The notes: generated from the letters alone by a model not told the origin. Numbered from the stretch's first letter, positions 1-11,273 are shown. The stretch: 64,000 bases of DNA from Corynebacterium guangdongense (GCF_030408915.1 NZ_CP047654.1:2480001-2544000), one strand, 5' to 3'. Numbers and translations are program-made.

Positions 1-1733
<1,733 letters not shown>

Positions 1734-1933
1734 GGATGCAGCCGTCATCACGGGTGGGACCCGACGACGCCAAGCCCTTTCCTGTTCGAGGGTGCGGACA
1801 TCGGGCCCGACGCCGCCAGTCTCCTGAGGGTGGACTGCGGCCGGGCCCCTACGTTCTACCTACAACGCACGCGACGTGGAAGTTGTTCCCCGCCCACCCG
1901 CCGGAGGTAGGTGTCGGGGGTCAGTCTATCGAC

Positions 1934-2530
1934 CTAGTTGTCGCTGTAGACACGCGGGTGAAGCGTGCCCACGAACGGCAGGTCGCGGTAGCGCTCGGCG
2001 TAGTCGAGGCCGTAGCCGATGGCGAACTCGTTGGGGATGTCGAAGCCGACGTCCATGATGTCGACCTTCGCGGTCTGCACCTCCGGCTTGCGCAGCAGGG
2101 TGATGACGTTGAGGGAGCGCGGGCCGCGGCCCTTGAGGTTCTTCATCAGCCAGGACAGGGTCAGGCCGGAGTCGATGATGTCCTCGACGATGAGCACGTC
2201 GCGGCCCTGGATGTCGCGGTCCAGGTCCATGAGGATGCGCACGACGCCGGAGGAGGAGGTCGCGTTGCCGTAGGAGCTGACGGCCATGAACTCCAGCTCG
2301 GAGGGGATGCTCAGTTGGCGGGCGAAATCGGTGAGGAAGAAGACGGCGCCCTTGAGCACGCAGACGAGGATCAGCTCATTCTCCGGCTCGGTGTTGCCCT
2401 TGTACTTCTCGCTGACCATGTCCGCCAGCTCCGTGATGCGGGTCTGCAGCTGCTCCTCGGTGATCAGGACGGCCTCCACGTCATCGCCGTAACGATTGGC
2501 GGGTACGTCGAAATCCTTGATGTCGTGCAT
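1934..2530 (-). CDS. hpt: Hypoxanthine phosphoribosyltransferase
   Basis: The enzyme salvages hypoxanthine and guanine by transferring phosphoribose from PRPP, giving IMP or GMP in the cytosol. The 198-residue length is normal for bacterial HPRT. The PRPP-binding motif is visible as [17 protein letters not shown] around residues 98-114, and [14 protein letters not shown] near residue 56 is the typical pyrophosphate-loop region. The start [17 protein letters not shown] follows tilS by about 20 bases, so it is probably co-transcribed with dacB and tilS. The order dacB-tilS-hpt-ftsH is a common actinobacterial arrangement. Nothing unusual. Confidence 0.95.
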   Translation of the reverse strand: MHDIKDFDVPANRYGDDVEAVLITEEQLQTRITELADMVSEKYKGNTEPENELILVCVLKGAVFFLTDFARQLSIPSELEFMAVSSYGNATSSSGVVRILMDLDRDIQGRDVLIVEDIIDSGLTLSWLMKNLKGRGPRSLNVITLLRKPEVQTAKVDIMDVGFDIPNEFAIGYGLDYAERYRDLPFVGTLHPRVYSDN

Positions 2531-2550
2531 GAGCTCTCCTCGTATGGGCC

Positions 2551-3486
2551 CTAAGTTTCAGGAATGAGTGCCAGTTTGCCACCAACCCGGTGCACAGCCA
2601 ACCGCCGCCCGTCCCGCTGCCCCACCGCGACGCCGCCCTGCCCGCGCCAGTCCGTGCACAGCTTGTCGACGCCCGCCAGCACCGCCCTGTTGACCGCCAG
2701 CCCCTGCCCCGTCAGCCACGCCACGATGCGCCGCCGCCGCAGCGGCTCGGCCTGCGCGGCGAGTTCGGCGCAGTCCTCCGTCGGCTCCCCGGCCAGGGCG
2801 GTGAGGTAGCCGTCGTCGGCGGCGATGCGCTCGGCGGCCAGGGCCAGCGCCTCCACCGGATCAGCCCCGGTGATCTCCGCCAGCAGCGGCAGGACCCGGG
2901 TGCGCACGGCGACGCGTCGAAAAGCGGGGTCCTCGTTGTGGGGGTCGGACCAGGGCTGAAGGCCGAGCTCCTCGCAGGCGCCCACGGTGTCGGCCCGCCT
3001 GACCCTGAGGAAGGGGCGCAGCAGCCCGGGGCGGTCGCTCATCCCGGTGGGCAGCCCGCGCAGCGCCCCGAGCAGCAGGGTCTCCGCCTGGTCGTCCCTG
3101 GTGTGGGCGACGACGACCGGGCGCGCGGCCGCGGCACGGAACAGGGCCTCGTAGCGCACCCGGCGGGCCTCGGCCTCGGTGCCGTCGCCCCCGGCGGGCA
3201 CGTCCACGACCGCCACTTCGGCGGGCAACCCCATCGCGCGCACCTGATCGGCGGCGCGGGCGGCGACCCGGTCAGAGCCCTCCTGCAGGCGGTGGTCGAC
3301 GATGAGGGCCCGGGCGTCGACGCCCTCGATCGCGCAGGCCGCCGCCAGCGCCAGCGAGTCCGGGCCGCCGGAGACGCCGATCACGCACGCCGGCAGACCG
3401 CGCACCGCCTGGCGGCAGGCGAGCAGGTGGGGGCTGACGCGCGGGTAGTCAAGCATCGGGTAGTCAGGCATCAGTCCATCAGGCAT
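2551..3486 (-). CDS. tilS: tRNA(Ile)-lysidine synthetase
   Basis: TilS is an ATP-dependent ligase that converts the wobble cytidine of the CAU-anticodon tRNA(Ile) to lysidine, so the tRNA reads AUA instead of AUG. The PP-loop ATPase signature SGGPDSLAL is visible near residue 40, followed by VDHRLQEGS and [21 protein letters not shown], all typical of TilS. The 311-residue length fits the short actinobacterial form. The chosen ATG at 3486 overlaps the end of dacB by 8 bases, indicating translational coupling; in-frame ATGs at 3471 and 3456 are alternatives because the N-terminus ([15 protein letters not shown]) contains three Met codons. Confidence 0.93.
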   Translation of the reverse strand: MPDGLMPDYPMLDYPRVSPHLLACRQAVRGLPACVIGVSGGPDSLALAAACAIEGVDARALIVDHRLQEGSDRVAARAADQVRAMGLPAEVAVVDVPAGGDGTEAEARRVRYEALFRAAAARPVVVAHTRDDQAETLLLGALRGLPTGMSDRPGLLRPFLRVRRADTVGACEELGLQPWSDPHNEDPAFRRVAVRTRVLPLLAEITGADPVEALALAAERIAADDGYLTALAGEPTEDCAELAAQAEPLRRRRIVAWLTGQGLAVNRAVLAGVDKLCTDWRGQGGVAVGQRDGRRLAVHRVGGKLALIPET

Positions 3487-4771
3487 TGCGCAGCACGGAG
3501 GCGAATTCGTCCAGGGCCCGGCGCGTGGCCAGGGTGTCGGCTCCCCCGTTGGACAACAGGGCGAAGGTGTAGACGTGGCCCGATTCTCCGGTGACGGTGC
3601 CGACCAGGGCGTTGACCCCGGTCAGCGTGCCGGTCTTGGCCCGCACCCAGCCACGCCCGTCGAGCCCGTCGTAGCGGCTCTCCAGCGTGCCGACGCCCGA
3701 CGCGACCGGCAGGGCGCCCAGCAGGGGGCGCAGCTGCGGCTCGGTGGCGGCACGCAGCACGATCTCGTCGAGCAGCGCCGGCGGAATCAGGTTGAGGGTG
3801 GACATGCCGGAGTTGTCGGCCAGGGTGACGCCGCTGACGTCGAAGCCGGCCTCGCTGAGCGTGTCCAGCGTCGCCTGCGCCGCCCCCGGGAACGAGGCCT
3901 CCGCGCCCCGGGCCGTGGCGACCTCGCGGGCGATGGCCTCGGCCATGACGTTGTCGGACCACTTGACCATCTCCTCCGCCCGCGCTGACAGCGGCGGGGA
4001 CTCGACGGCGGCGAGCACCTTCGCGCCGGCGGGCGCGGGCCCTTCACCGACGGTGGCGGCCCCCAGCCGGTCGGCGAGCGCGCGGGCGACGTCGAGGGCC
4101 GGGGTGTGGCTGCGGGGCAGGTCACCCTCGTCGCCGCCGAGGCGGGCCGCGTTGATCATCGCCGGCTGCATCGGCGCGATGTAGCCGCCGTCGACGTTGT
4201 CGGCCTCCACGCCCTCGGCCAGCGCCGGCCCGGACCAGGCGGAGGTGTCGACGATGACCTGGTCGACCCCCTCCCCCAGCTCGGCCGCCAGCTCATCGAG
4301 GGCGCTGTCGTCGAGCCACACGTCGCCGGCCGCGCGGATGACCACGCTGCCCGGGTAGGGCCCCGCCACCACCTCCGTGGCGATGGTCCGGCCCGGGTCG
4401 AGCGTGAGGACCGCCGCCGCCGCGGTGAGGATCTTCGTCGAGGACGCCGGGGTCAGCGGCACGTCCGCGTTCGACTCCCAGACGGTCTGACCGGTGGTCG
4501 CGTCGGTGACGCGGCCGTGCAGGGTCGCCATCGCCGGGTTCTCCGCGGCCGCCTGCAGCGCGGCTGCGGTGGCGGCGGCATCGACCTCGACCAGGTTGGC
4601 GGGGTCGTCGGCGGGCAGCACCAGCTGCTGCGGCTCCTGCAGCTGGTAGGCGGGCGCGTGCCGCAGGCCGGAGTAGCGCTCGTGGACTTCCACGCCGAGC
4701 ACCGCCGTGCCCGCCACCGTGGCTCCCAGCAGGACCACGGCGATTCCGGAGACAATGTTCTTTGTACTCAT
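3479..4771 (-). CDS. dacB: D-alanyl-D-alanine carboxypeptidase/endopeptidase (PBP4-type, S13)
   Basis: This low-molecular-weight penicillin-binding protein trims D-Ala or cleaves peptidoglycan cross-links outside the membrane. All three serine-acyltransferase motifs are visible: SSTK in [15 protein letters not shown] (around residue 132), SDN in [12 protein letters not shown], and KTG in [15 protein letters not shown]. An N-terminal hydrophobic segment ([21 protein letters not shown]) serves as signal or anchor. Length 430 fits the S13 family. The ATG has no Shine-Dalgarno but a TAGTCT -10-like hexamer lies 7 bases upstream, suggesting a leaderless transcript. The gene is divergent from ppa and heads the dacB-tilS-hpt run. 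Confidence 0.94.
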   Translation of the reverse strand: MSTKNIVSGIAVVLLGATVAGTAVLGVEVHERYSGLRHAPAYQLQEPQQLVLPADDPANLVEVDAAATAAALQAAAENPAMATLHGRVTDATTGQTVWESNADVPLTPASSTKILTAAAAVLTLDPGRTIATEVVAGPYPGSVVIRAAGDVWLDDSALDELAAELGEGVDQVIVDTSAWSGPALAEGVEADNVDGGYIAPMQPAMINAARLGGDEGDLPRSHTPALDVARALADRLGAATVGEGPAPAGAKVLAAVESPPLSARAEEMVKWSDNVMAEAIAREVATARGAEASFPGAAQATLDTLSEAGFDVSGVTLADNSGMSTLNLIPPALLDEIVLRAATEPQLRPLLGALPVASGVGTLESRYDGLDGRGWVRAKTGTLTGVNALVGTVTGESGHVYTFALLSNGGADTLATRRALDEFASVLRNA

Positions 4772-4778
4772 CCAGTTC

Positions 4779-4784
4779 AGACTA
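4779..4784 (-). promoter_or_regulatory. Candidate -10 element for leaderless dacB
   Basis: The minus strand reads TAGTCT ending 7 bases before the dacB ATG. That distance would place the transcription start on or next to the A of the start codon. Eleven genes in the window share this geometry. Confidence 0.5.
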
Positions 4785-4851
4785 CCGGGCGGGCCACGGG
4801 CTACGATGGGGGGCGTTATTGCCTCATCACATAAGGAGACGTACGTCCACC

Positions 4852-5328
4852 ATGGCGCTTGAAGTCACCGTCGAAGTCCAGAAGGGCTCCCGCAACAAGT
4901 ACGAGTTCGACCACGAGTCCGGCAAGATCAAGCTGGATCGCTACCTCTTCACCCCGATGGGCTACCCGGCCGACTACGGCTTCATCGAGGACACCCTGGG
5001 TGAGGACGGCGATCCGATGGACGCCCTGGTCATCCTCCCGGAGTCCGTCTTCCCGGGCACCATCGTCGAGACCCGCATCGTCGGCGTCTTCAAGATGACC
5101 GACGAGGCCGGCGGCGACGACAAGCTGATCACCGTGCTCGACGATCCGCGCTACGCCCACATCAAGGAGCTCGAGGACGTCTCCGAGTTCCTGCGCGACG
5201 AGATCGAGCACTTCTTCGTCCACTACAAGGACCTGGAGAAGGGCAAGGAGGTCTCCGGCACCGGCTGGGGCTCCCGCGAGGAGGCCGAGAAGATCTTCGC
5301 CGACTCCGTCGAGCGCTTCCAGAAGTAG
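4852..5328 (+). CDS. ppa: Inorganic pyrophosphatase
   Basis: This cytosolic family I enzyme hydrolyses PPi to phosphate, pulling biosynthetic reactions forward. The 158-residue protein starts [18 protein letters not shown] and has the family I signature with clustered aspartates, DPMDALVI, preceded by [14 protein letters not shown]; Lys and Tyr ligands (KYE, DYGF) are present. An AAGGAG stretch at 4833-4838 lies 13 bases upstream of the ATG, longer than ideal. It is divergent from dacB and followed by a strong perfect hairpin terminator, so it is probably monocistronic. Confidence 0.97.
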   Translation: MALEVTVEVQKGSRNKYEFDHESGKIKLDRYLFTPMGYPADYGFIEDTLGEDGDPMDALVILPESVFPGTIVETRIVGVFKMTDEAGGDDKLITVLDDPRYAHIKELEDVSEFLRDEIEHFFVHYKDLEKGKEVSGTGWGSREEAEKIFADSVERFQK

Positions 5329-5343
5329 AGCCTGCTTCCCGAC

Positions 5344-5373
5344 GCCGGTCCCGCACAGCTGTGCGGGACCGGC
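5344..5373 (+). terminator. Perfect inverted-repeat terminator after ppa
   Basis: A 30-base perfect palindrome starts with GCCGGTCCCGCACA and is followed by a weak T-containing tail (GCTTCGTGTTTC). It sits 15 bases after the ppa stop. Confidence 0.85.
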
Positions 5374-5502
5374 GCTTCGTGTTTCCCGGACCGGCGTCCG
5401 GGGGCGTCCTCCGTTCGTTCCCGTTTGTTCCGATGAGGACGGGCACGCTCGGGGCGAGGCCTTTCGAGACAGGCGCGGCGGGGATCTGCCACACTGGTGC
5501 CC

Positions 5503-5820
5503 ATGCAGAACATCACCACGAAGCAGATGCAGGACATCCTGGCCGCCAACCCCGACGCGCAGTTCATTGACGTCCGTGAACCCGAGGAGTACGCCGAGGT
5601 CCACGCCCTGGGCACGAAGAACGTCCCGATGAGCCAGTTCGCCGACCGTCTCCACGAGATCGACACCGCCGAGGACCTCTACGTCATCTGCCGTTCCGGC
5701 GGCCGCTCCGAGCGGGTCTGCCAGTACCTGGAGCAGGCGCAGGGCGCGGAATCCGAGCACGTGTTCAATGTGCTGGGCGGCACGATTGATTGGGTTGAGC
5801 AGGATCTTCCCCGCAAATAA
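5503..5820 (+). CDS. Single-domain rhodanese-like sulfurtransferase
   Basis: The 105-residue protein is one rhodanese domain, likely a cytosolic sulfur carrier or thiosulfate:acceptor sulfurtransferase. The active-site loop CRSGGRS is intact in YVICRSGGRSERVCQYL (Cys near residue 67), and the entry motif FIDVREPEEYAEVHALG is classical for GlpE/PspE-type domains. I chose ATG at 5503; an in-frame GTG two codons earlier is also possible. No close operon partner: it lies between the ppa terminator and the MarR gene. Confidence 0.9.
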   Translation: MQNITTKQMQDILAANPDAQFIDVREPEEYAEVHALGTKNVPMSQFADRLHEIDTAEDLYVICRSGGRSERVCQYLEQAQGAESEHVFNVLGGTIDWVEQDLPRK

Positions 5821-5830
5821 ATTAGTTGGC

Positions 5831-5846
5831 CAAATCCCATGATTTG
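5831..5846. promoter_or_regulatory. Candidate MarR operator (CAAATC-N4-GATTTG)
   Basis: A perfect 6-4-6 inverted repeat CAAATCCCATGATTTG lies about 35 bases upstream of the MarR start codon. Its size and symmetry suit a dimeric winged-helix MarR repressor. It overlaps where a -35 box would sit for the -10-like TACCAT at 5868, which fits autorepression. Assignment to this regulator is inference. Confidence 0.5.
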
Positions 5847-5867
5847 AACCGCTAACGGTCGGAGCCG

Positions 5868-5873
5868 TACCAT
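5868..5873 (+). promoter_or_regulatory. Candidate -10 for leaderless marR-pls transcript
   Basis: TACCAT ends 8 bases before the ATG at 5882 and no Shine-Dalgarno is visible, so the mRNA probably starts at the start codon. Confidence 0.45.
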
Positions 5874-5881
5874 CACTGGCT

Positions 5882-6370
5882 ATGCCATCGACTCCGATCC
5901 CCAACACGATTCCGACTGCCCTCCTGGAGTCCCCGTCGTTCCAGCTTGAACGCCTCCGTCGTCGCACCCGCGACGAGGTCGAGGCCGCGCTGGCGACCCG
6001 GAACACCACCCAGCGCGAGTACTGGGTCCTGACCTGCCTCGCCGACGCCGACGCCGCCTCCCAGTCCGCCCTCTCCGAGGCGCTGGCCATCGACGCCTCC
6101 GACATGGTCCGGCTCATCGACGTGCTGGAGAAGAACGGCTGGGTCAAGCGCGAGCGCGATCCCCGCGACCGTCGCCGCCAGATCGTCGCCGCCACCAAGA
6201 AGGGCACCAAGGCCCAGTCCGAGCTGGCCCAGCTCATCCACGAGGCGGAGGAGCGCGCGCTCGACGTCTCCACCAACAAGCAGCTCAAGCACCTGCGTAA
6301 GCTGGCCAGCACGATCCTCGCCGCTGAAGAAGTCGGCGAGGACGGCACGGACGCGGAGGCCGCTCACTAA
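5882..6370 (+). CDS. MarR-family transcriptional regulator
   Basis: This 162-residue protein has the MarR winged-helix fold. A dimerisation helix precedes REYWVLTCLADADAASQSA, the recognition helix region is ALSEALAIDASDMVRLIDVLEKNGWV, and the wing KRERDPRDRRRQIVAATKKG is characteristic of the family. Its stop codon is directly followed by the start codon of the Pls-type synthetase (no intervening base), so the two are translationally coupled. The simplest inference is that it controls that synthetase and itself, probably through the inverted repeat just upstream. The ligand is unknown. Confidence 0.9.
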   Translation: MPSTPIPNTIPTALLESPSFQLERLRRRTRDEVEAALATRNTTQREYWVLTCLADADAASQSALSEALAIDASDMVRLIDVLEKNGWVKRERDPRDRRRQIVAATKKGTKAQSELAQLIHEAEERALDVSTNKQLKHLRKLASTILAAEEVGEDGTDAEAAH

Positions 6371-9300
6371 ATGGCACTGGACCCCCTGTATACGAACTAC
6401 TTGCGAGGACCCGAAGCAACGGTGCCTCGCACTCTTTATGACGTCCTGGCGACCACCGCCGCCACCTACCCGGAGGCCGCCGCCATCGACGACGGCGAGG
6501 ACGTCCTCACCTACGCCGAACTCATGGACGCGGTCCACGGCTGGGCCGAGGAGCTGCACGCCAACGGCCTGCGCCGCGGCGACCGGGTCGGCATCCGCAT
6601 GACCTCGGGCCACCAGGAGCTCTACGTCGCGATCCTGGCGGTCATCGCCGCCGGCGCCGCCTACGTGCCGGTCGACGCCGACGACCCGGACGAGCGTGCG
6701 GAGCTGGTCTTCTCCGAGGCCGGGATCAACGGCGTCTTCACCGACGACGGTTTCCGCATGCTCACCCACCGGGAGGACGACGGTCAGCGCGTCGTCGAGC
6801 GCCCGCGCCTGGACGATGACGCCTGGATCATCTTCACCTCCGGTTCCACCGGCAAGCCCAAGGGTGTGGCGGTGTCCAACCGTTCGGCGGCCGCGTTCGT
6901 CGACGCCGAAGCGCAGCTCTTCCTCGTCGACTCCCCCGGCGGCCCCCTCGGCCCGGAGGATCGCGTCCTGGCCGGCCTGTCCGTCGCCTTCGACGCCTCC
7001 TGTGAGGAAATGTGGCTGGCCTGGGGCCACGGCGCCTGCCTGGTGCCGGCCCCACGCTCCCTGGTGCGCTCCGGAATGGACCTGGGCCCGTGGCTCATCC
7101 GCCGCGACATCACCGTCGTCTCCACCGTCCCGACCCTGGCCGGGCTGTGGCCGGCCGAGGCCCTGGACCACGTCCGTCTCCTCATCGTCGGCGGCGAGGC
7201 CTGCTCTCAGGAGCTGGTCGAACGCCTGGCGACCGAGGACCGCGAAATGTGGAACACCTACGGCCCGACCGAGGCGACCGTCGTCGCCTCCGCCCAGCAG
7301 CTCCACCCGGGCCAGCCCGTCGGCATCGGCACCGCGCTGGCCGGCTGGGATCTCGTCGTCGTCGACGAGCACAACCGCCCCGTCGCCGAGGGCGAGGTCG
7401 GTGAGCTGGTCATCGGCGGGGTCGGCCTGGCGCGCTACCTCGACCCGGAGAAGGACGCGGAGAAGTACGCGCCCATGGAATCCCTGGGCTGGGAGCGCGC
7501 CTACCGATCCGGCGACCACGTCCGTCTCGAGCGCGACGCCCTCTACTTCATCGGCCGCGTCGACGACCAGGTCAAGATCGGCGGCCGGCGCATCGAGCTC
7601 GGCGAGGTCGAGGCCAATGTCGCCGCCCTCGACAACGTCTACAACTCGGCCGTGGCGGTGCAGCAGACCGGCGCGGGTGAGAAGGTGCTGGTCGGCTACG
7701 TCTCCCTCGACGACGTCGGCCTCGGCTTTGACCAGCTCGCCGCCCATGAGCGGCTGGCGGAGACCATGCCCGCCGCCCTGGTTCCCCGAATCCACGTGAT
7801 GGAGGAGCTGCCGATCCGCACCTCCGGCAAGGTCGACAAGAAGGCCCTGCCGTGGCCGCTGCCGGACACCGGCGTCGGCGCCGGACTCACCCCGACCGAG
7901 CACTGGCTCGCCGAGCTGTGGGTCGACGCCCTGGGCACCTCCGTGGAGTCCGCGGACGACGACTTCTTCTCCCTGGGCGGCTCCTCCCTGGCCGCGGCCA
8001 CCCTGGTCGGCCAGATCCGCGACCGCGTGCCGACGATGGCGGTCCGCGACCTCTACGACCACCCTCGCCTGGGTTCCCTGGCCGAGCGCGTCGCGGAGAT
8101 CGCCGCCGAGTCCGGTGTGGACCTGGCCACCAGTGAGCCGATCCCGGAGCGCGACGTGCGCCCGGTCGGCGCCGGCACCCGTCTCGCCCAGTTCTTCTTC
8201 CAGATCCTGGCGATGACGCTGCAGGGCTCCCACTTCGTGGCCTGGGCGCTGCTGATCTCCAACGTGGCCAAGGTCGCGGGAATCGACGGGGCGGTCCACA
8301 CTCCGTGGTGGATCGTCCTGGCCATGCTCCTCGCCTTCGCCACCCCGGTCGGCCGTATCCCGATCGGCGCTCTCGGCGCCCGCCTGCTCACCGCCGGCGT
8401 CACGCCCGGCGAGTACGCCCGCGGCGGCTGGACGCACCTGCGCATCTGGGCGGCCGAACGCTGGGCCGACGCCTCCGGATCGCGCTCCATCGGCGGCTCC
8501 ACCTGGGTCAACAACTATGCGCGCCTGCTGGGAGTGGGCGTCGGCAAGGGCGTCGACCTGCACACCCTGCCTCCGGTGACCGGTCTGCTGACCATCGGCG
8601 ACCATGCCGCCATCGAGCCGGAGGTCGACCTCAGCGGCTACTGGCTGGACGGCGACGTCCTGCGGGTGGGCACGATCGTCATCGGTGAGGAGGCCCGCAT
8701 CGGCGCGCGCTCGACGCTGATGCCGGGTTCCGTCATCGGCCAGGACGCCCACGTCGAGGCGGGGTCGACGGTCACCGGCGACAAGCCGGTGAAGAAGGGC
8801 GCGCGTTGGGCCGGCTCCCCCGCCGCCAAGGTCGGCCGGTCCAAGCATCGCTTCCCGGACGCGCACCCGCCGCGTCGCCCGCTGTGGGTCGGCGTGTACG
8901 GCCTGACCTCGGTCGGCCTGGCGGTGCAGCCGCTGGTGGCCATCGCGCTCGGCGTGCTCACCGTCGTCGGCCTGCTCCAGGCCACCGAGGGTCACCCGGC
9001 CGTGGGCGCCATCCTCTTCGCCCCGCTCGGCGGCCTCGTCGCCTTCGCGTTCTTCATGGTCGCGACCTGGCTCGGCGTCCGGCTGCTCTCCATCGGCCTG
9101 AAGCCGGGCGTGTTCCCGGTGCGCTCCGCGCAGGGCTGGCGCCTGTGGACCACCGGCCGTCTCATGGACGACGCCCGCACCTACCTCTTCCCGCTCTACG
9201 CCGGCCAGCTGACCCCGCTGTGGTTCCGCTCGCTGGGCGCGACGATCGGCAAGGACGTGGAGATCTCCACCGCAGTGGGCATCCCCGCGCTCACCGAGAT

Positions 9301-10264
9301 CAAGGACGGCGCATTCCTGGCCGACGACACGCTCGTCGGCGGCTACGAGCTCGGCGGCGGCTGGATGCTCACGGGCGAGACGAAGATCGGCAAGCGGTCC
9401 TTCGTCGGCAACTCCGGCATCACCTCTCCGGGCCGCAAACTGGCGAAGAATTCACTGGTCGCGGTGCAGTCCTCCACCCCGAAGAAGGCCAAGGCCGGCG
9501 CCAACTGGTGGGGCTCCCCGCCGGAACGAATGCGCCGCGTGGAGGTCACCGCCGACGGCGGCGAGGCCCTGACCTACGCGCCGGGCACCCGCGTGAAGAT
9601 CGCCCGCGCCTTCATCGAGACGATGCGCCTGCTGGCCCCGATGACCTCCGCGATGATCCTCGCCGGCGTCGTCGTCACGCTGCTGTGGCTGCTCACCGAC
9701 TTCGGCCTGGCCGTCATGTGGCTGGCCTCGGGCGTGACGCTCATGGCCGCCGGCCTCATCGCCGTGGCGGTCACGGTGGTGGCGAAGTGGGTGTGCGTCG
9801 GCAAGCACAGGCCGGGGGATCATCCGCTGTACTCCTGGTTCGTCTGGCTCAACGAGCTGCAGGACGCCTTCGTCGAATCCGTCGCCGCACCGTGGTTCTT
9901 CAACAACGCCTTCGGCACGGGCGAGCTCAACGTCTCGCTGCGCGCGCTCGGCGCGACAATCGGCCACGGCGCGTGGATCGAGTCCTACTGGTTCCCGGAG
10001 ACCGACCTGTGCGTCATCGGCCGCGGCGCGAGCATCGGCCCGGGCACCGTCGTCCAGACCCACCTGTTCCAGGACCGCGTCATGAGCCTGGACTACGTCA
10101 CCGTCTCCGACGGCGGCACCCTCGGCGCCCACTCCGTGGCGCTGCCGGCGGCCGTGCTCGGCGCCGGCGCCACCGTGGGCCCGGGCTCACTGGTCATGCG
10201 TGGCGACCAGGTCCCGGCCAACACCCGGTGGCAGGGCAACCCGATCGAGCCCGTACTCGGTTAA
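6371..10264 (+). CDS. Pls/PosA-type membrane NRPS, putative poly-lysine (poly-basic amino acid) synthetase
   Basis: This 1297-residue protein has the layout of Streptomyces epsilon-poly-L-lysine synthetase Pls (about 1319 residues from memory). Order: adenylation domain (IIFTSGSTGKPKG near residue 153; NTYGPTEATV at 295; YRSGDHVRL; GRVDDQVKIGGRRIELGEVE; A10 lysine K487 in TSGKVDKKALPW), carrier domain with Ser538 in FFSLGGSSLAAA, then three membrane pairs (about 607-677, 840-910, 1085-1143) alternating with three left-handed beta-helix (hexapeptide) C domains (about 730-823, 954-1057, 1178-1297). There is no condensation domain and no thioesterase. Aligning by eye to GrsA gives specificity residues D208 A209 E212 S251 I272 G274 T296 V304 V305 K487, close to the lysine code I remember for bacitracin synthetase (DAESIGSVCK). 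The architecture is seen; a lysine polymer product is inference. Another basic amino acid is possible. Confidence 0.88.
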   Translation: MALDPLYTNYLRGPEATVPRTLYDVLATTAATYPEAAAIDDGEDVLTYAELMDAVHGWAEELHANGLRRGDRVGIRMTSGHQELYVAILAVIAAGAAYVPVDADDPDERAELVFSEAGINGVFTDDGFRMLTHREDDGQRVVERPRLDDDAWIIFTSGSTGKPKGVAVSNRSAAAFVDAEAQLFLVDSPGGPLGPEDRVLAGLSVAFDASCEEMWLAWGHGACLVPAPRSLVRSGMDLGPWLIRRDITVVSTVPTLAGLWPAEALDHVRLLIVGGEACSQELVERLATEDREMWNTYGPTEATVVASAQQLHPGQPVGIGTALAGWDLVVVDEHNRPVAEGEVGELVIGGVGLARYLDPEKDAEKYAPMESLGWERAYRSGDHVRLERDALYFIGRVDDQVKIGGRRIELGEVEANVAALDNVYNSAVAVQQTGAGEKVLVGYVSLDDVGLGFDQLAAHERLAETMPAALVPRIHVMEELPIRTSGKVDKKALPWPLPDTGVGAGLTPTEHWLAELWVDALGTSVESADDDFFSLGGSSLAAATLVGQIRDRVPTMAVRDLYDHPRLGSLAERVAEIAAESGVDLATSEPIPERDVRPVGAGTRLAQFFFQILAMTLQGSHFVAWALLISNVAKVAGIDGAVHTPWWIVLAMLLAFATPVGRIPIGALGARLLTAGVTPGEYARGGWTHLRIWAAERWADASGSRSIGGSTWVNNYARLLGVGVGKGVDLHTLPPVTGLLTIGDHAAIEPEVDLSGYWLDGDVLRVGTIVIGEEARIGARSTLMPGSVIGQDAHVEAGSTVTGDKPVKKGARWAGSPAAKVGRSKHRFPDAHPPRRPLWVGVYGLTSVGLAVQPLVAIALGVLTVVGLLQATEGHPAVGAILFAPLGGLVAFAFFMVATWLGVRLLSIGLKPGVFPVRSAQGWRLWTTGRLMDDARTYLFPLYAGQLTPLWFRSLGATIGKDVEISTAVGIPALTEIKDGAFLADDTLVGGYELGGGWMLTGETKIGKRSFVGNSGITSPGRKLAKNSLVAVQSSTPKKAKAGANWWGSPPERMRRVEVTADGGEALTYAPGTRVKIARAFIETMRLLAPMTSAMILAGVVVTLLWLLTDFGLAVMWLASGVTLMAAGLIAVAVTVVAKWVCVGKHRPGDHPLYSWFVWLNELQDAFVESVAAPWFFNNAFGTGELNVSLRALGATIGHGAWIESYWFPETDLCVIGRGASIGPGTVVQTHLFQDRVMSLDYVTVSDGGTLGAHSVALPAAVLGAGATVGPGSLVMRGDQVPANTRWQGNPIEPVLG

Positions 10265-10346
10265 GGACGGCAGACCACGCTCTGTCTCCGGACCCCGACT
10301 CCAGGGTAGGGTGACCAGTTCCACCGTCGCCTGCCCCGGAGTGCCC

Positions 10347-11273
10347 ATGTCCACCCAGACCCTGATTCTCATCGCCGTCGCCGGTTTTGCCGCGCAGCTC
10401 GTTGACGGCGGCCTGGGGATGGGCTTCGGCGCCACCTCCATGACCATCCTCACGACAGTGGCCGCCATGGCCCCGGCGACGGCCTCGGCGGTGGTCAACA
10501 CGGCCCAGCTGGGCACGACGGTGGTCTCCGGGTTCGCGCACTGGCGTTTCGGCAACGTCAACTGGAAGGTCGTCGTCCTCCTCGGCGTCCCCGGCGCGAT
10601 CGGGTCCTTCGCCGGGGCGACGCTGCTGTCGAATATCTCGCTGGACGCCGCCCGTCCCCTGACCGCGGCGATTCTCGCCGGCATCGGCATCTTCCTGCTG
10701 CTGCGGTTTTCGCGGGGCAGGGTCCAGCGCTCGCAGGCCGAGCGCCCTCTGAACAAGCCGGTCCTCAGCGGTCTGGGCCTCGTCGGCGGCTTCATCTCCG
10801 CCTCGGGCGGCGCGGGCTGGGGTCCGGTGACGACCTCGGCGCTGCTGGCCAGCGAGCGCCTCGAACCGCGTCGCGTCGTCGGCACCGTCAACACCGCCGA
10901 GTTCCTCGTCACCGTCGCCGCGGTCATCGGCTTCGTCTTCGGCCTGTGGGAGGAGCTGACCGCCAACCTCGCTGCCGCGGTGGCGCTGCTCATCGGCGGT
11001 GTCCTCGGGGCGCCGATCGCCGCGTGGGCGGTCAGTCGCCTGAATTCTTCGCTGCTGGGCGGCGCCGTGGGCACGCTGCTGGTGCTGCTCAACCTTCCCA
11101 AGCTTCTCGACGCCCTCGGAGTCGGCGAACCCTGGACCACGGCGATCAACGCCGTGGTGCTCGTCGCCGGCGTCCTCGCCGCCGGCGTGGGCACCTACCG
11201 GGCCCGCCGCAACCGGGCGGCGCTGGCGGCCGACGCTAAGCCTGCCCCCGGCGTCGAGAAGGCCCCCGCCTAG
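10347..11273 (+). CDS. TauE/SafE (TSUP) family membrane exporter
   Basis: This 308-residue polytopic membrane protein starts MSTQTLILIAVAGFAAQLVDG and contains the TSUP hallmarks GGLGMGFGATSMTIL and an internal repeat, GLGLVGGFISASGGAGWGP, in the second half. Such proteins export small sulfonates, sulfite or organic anions. It starts 83 bases after the Pls-type gene on the same strand; a TAGGGT -10-like sequence in that gap means it could have its own promoter. Its stop overlaps that of the convergent lipoprotein gene. A role in moving a substrate or product of the Pls enzyme is possible but unsupported beyond location. Confidence 0.85.
   Translation: MSTQTLILIAVAGFAAQLVDGGLGMGFGATSMTILTTVAAMAPATASAVVNTAQLGTTVVSGFAHWRFGNVNWKVVVLLGVPGAIGSFAGATLLSNISLDAARPLTAAILAGIGIFLLLRFSRGRVQRSQAERPLNKPVLSGLGLVGGFISASGGAGWGPVTTSALLASERLEPRRVVGTVNTAEFLVTVAAVIGFVFGLWEELTANLAAAVALLIGGVLGAPIAAWAVSRLNSSLLGGAVGTLLVLLNLPKLLDALGVGEPWTTAINAVVLVAGVLAAGVGTYRARRNRAALAADAKPAPGVEKAPA

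Noticed and set aside
5873..8995. A 1040-codon open frame on the minus strand opposite the Pls-type gene
   Set aside because: It mirrors codon positions of the real gene, has low-complexity Asp/Gly/Arg composition and no recognisable domain. The plus-strand protein has every expected motif.
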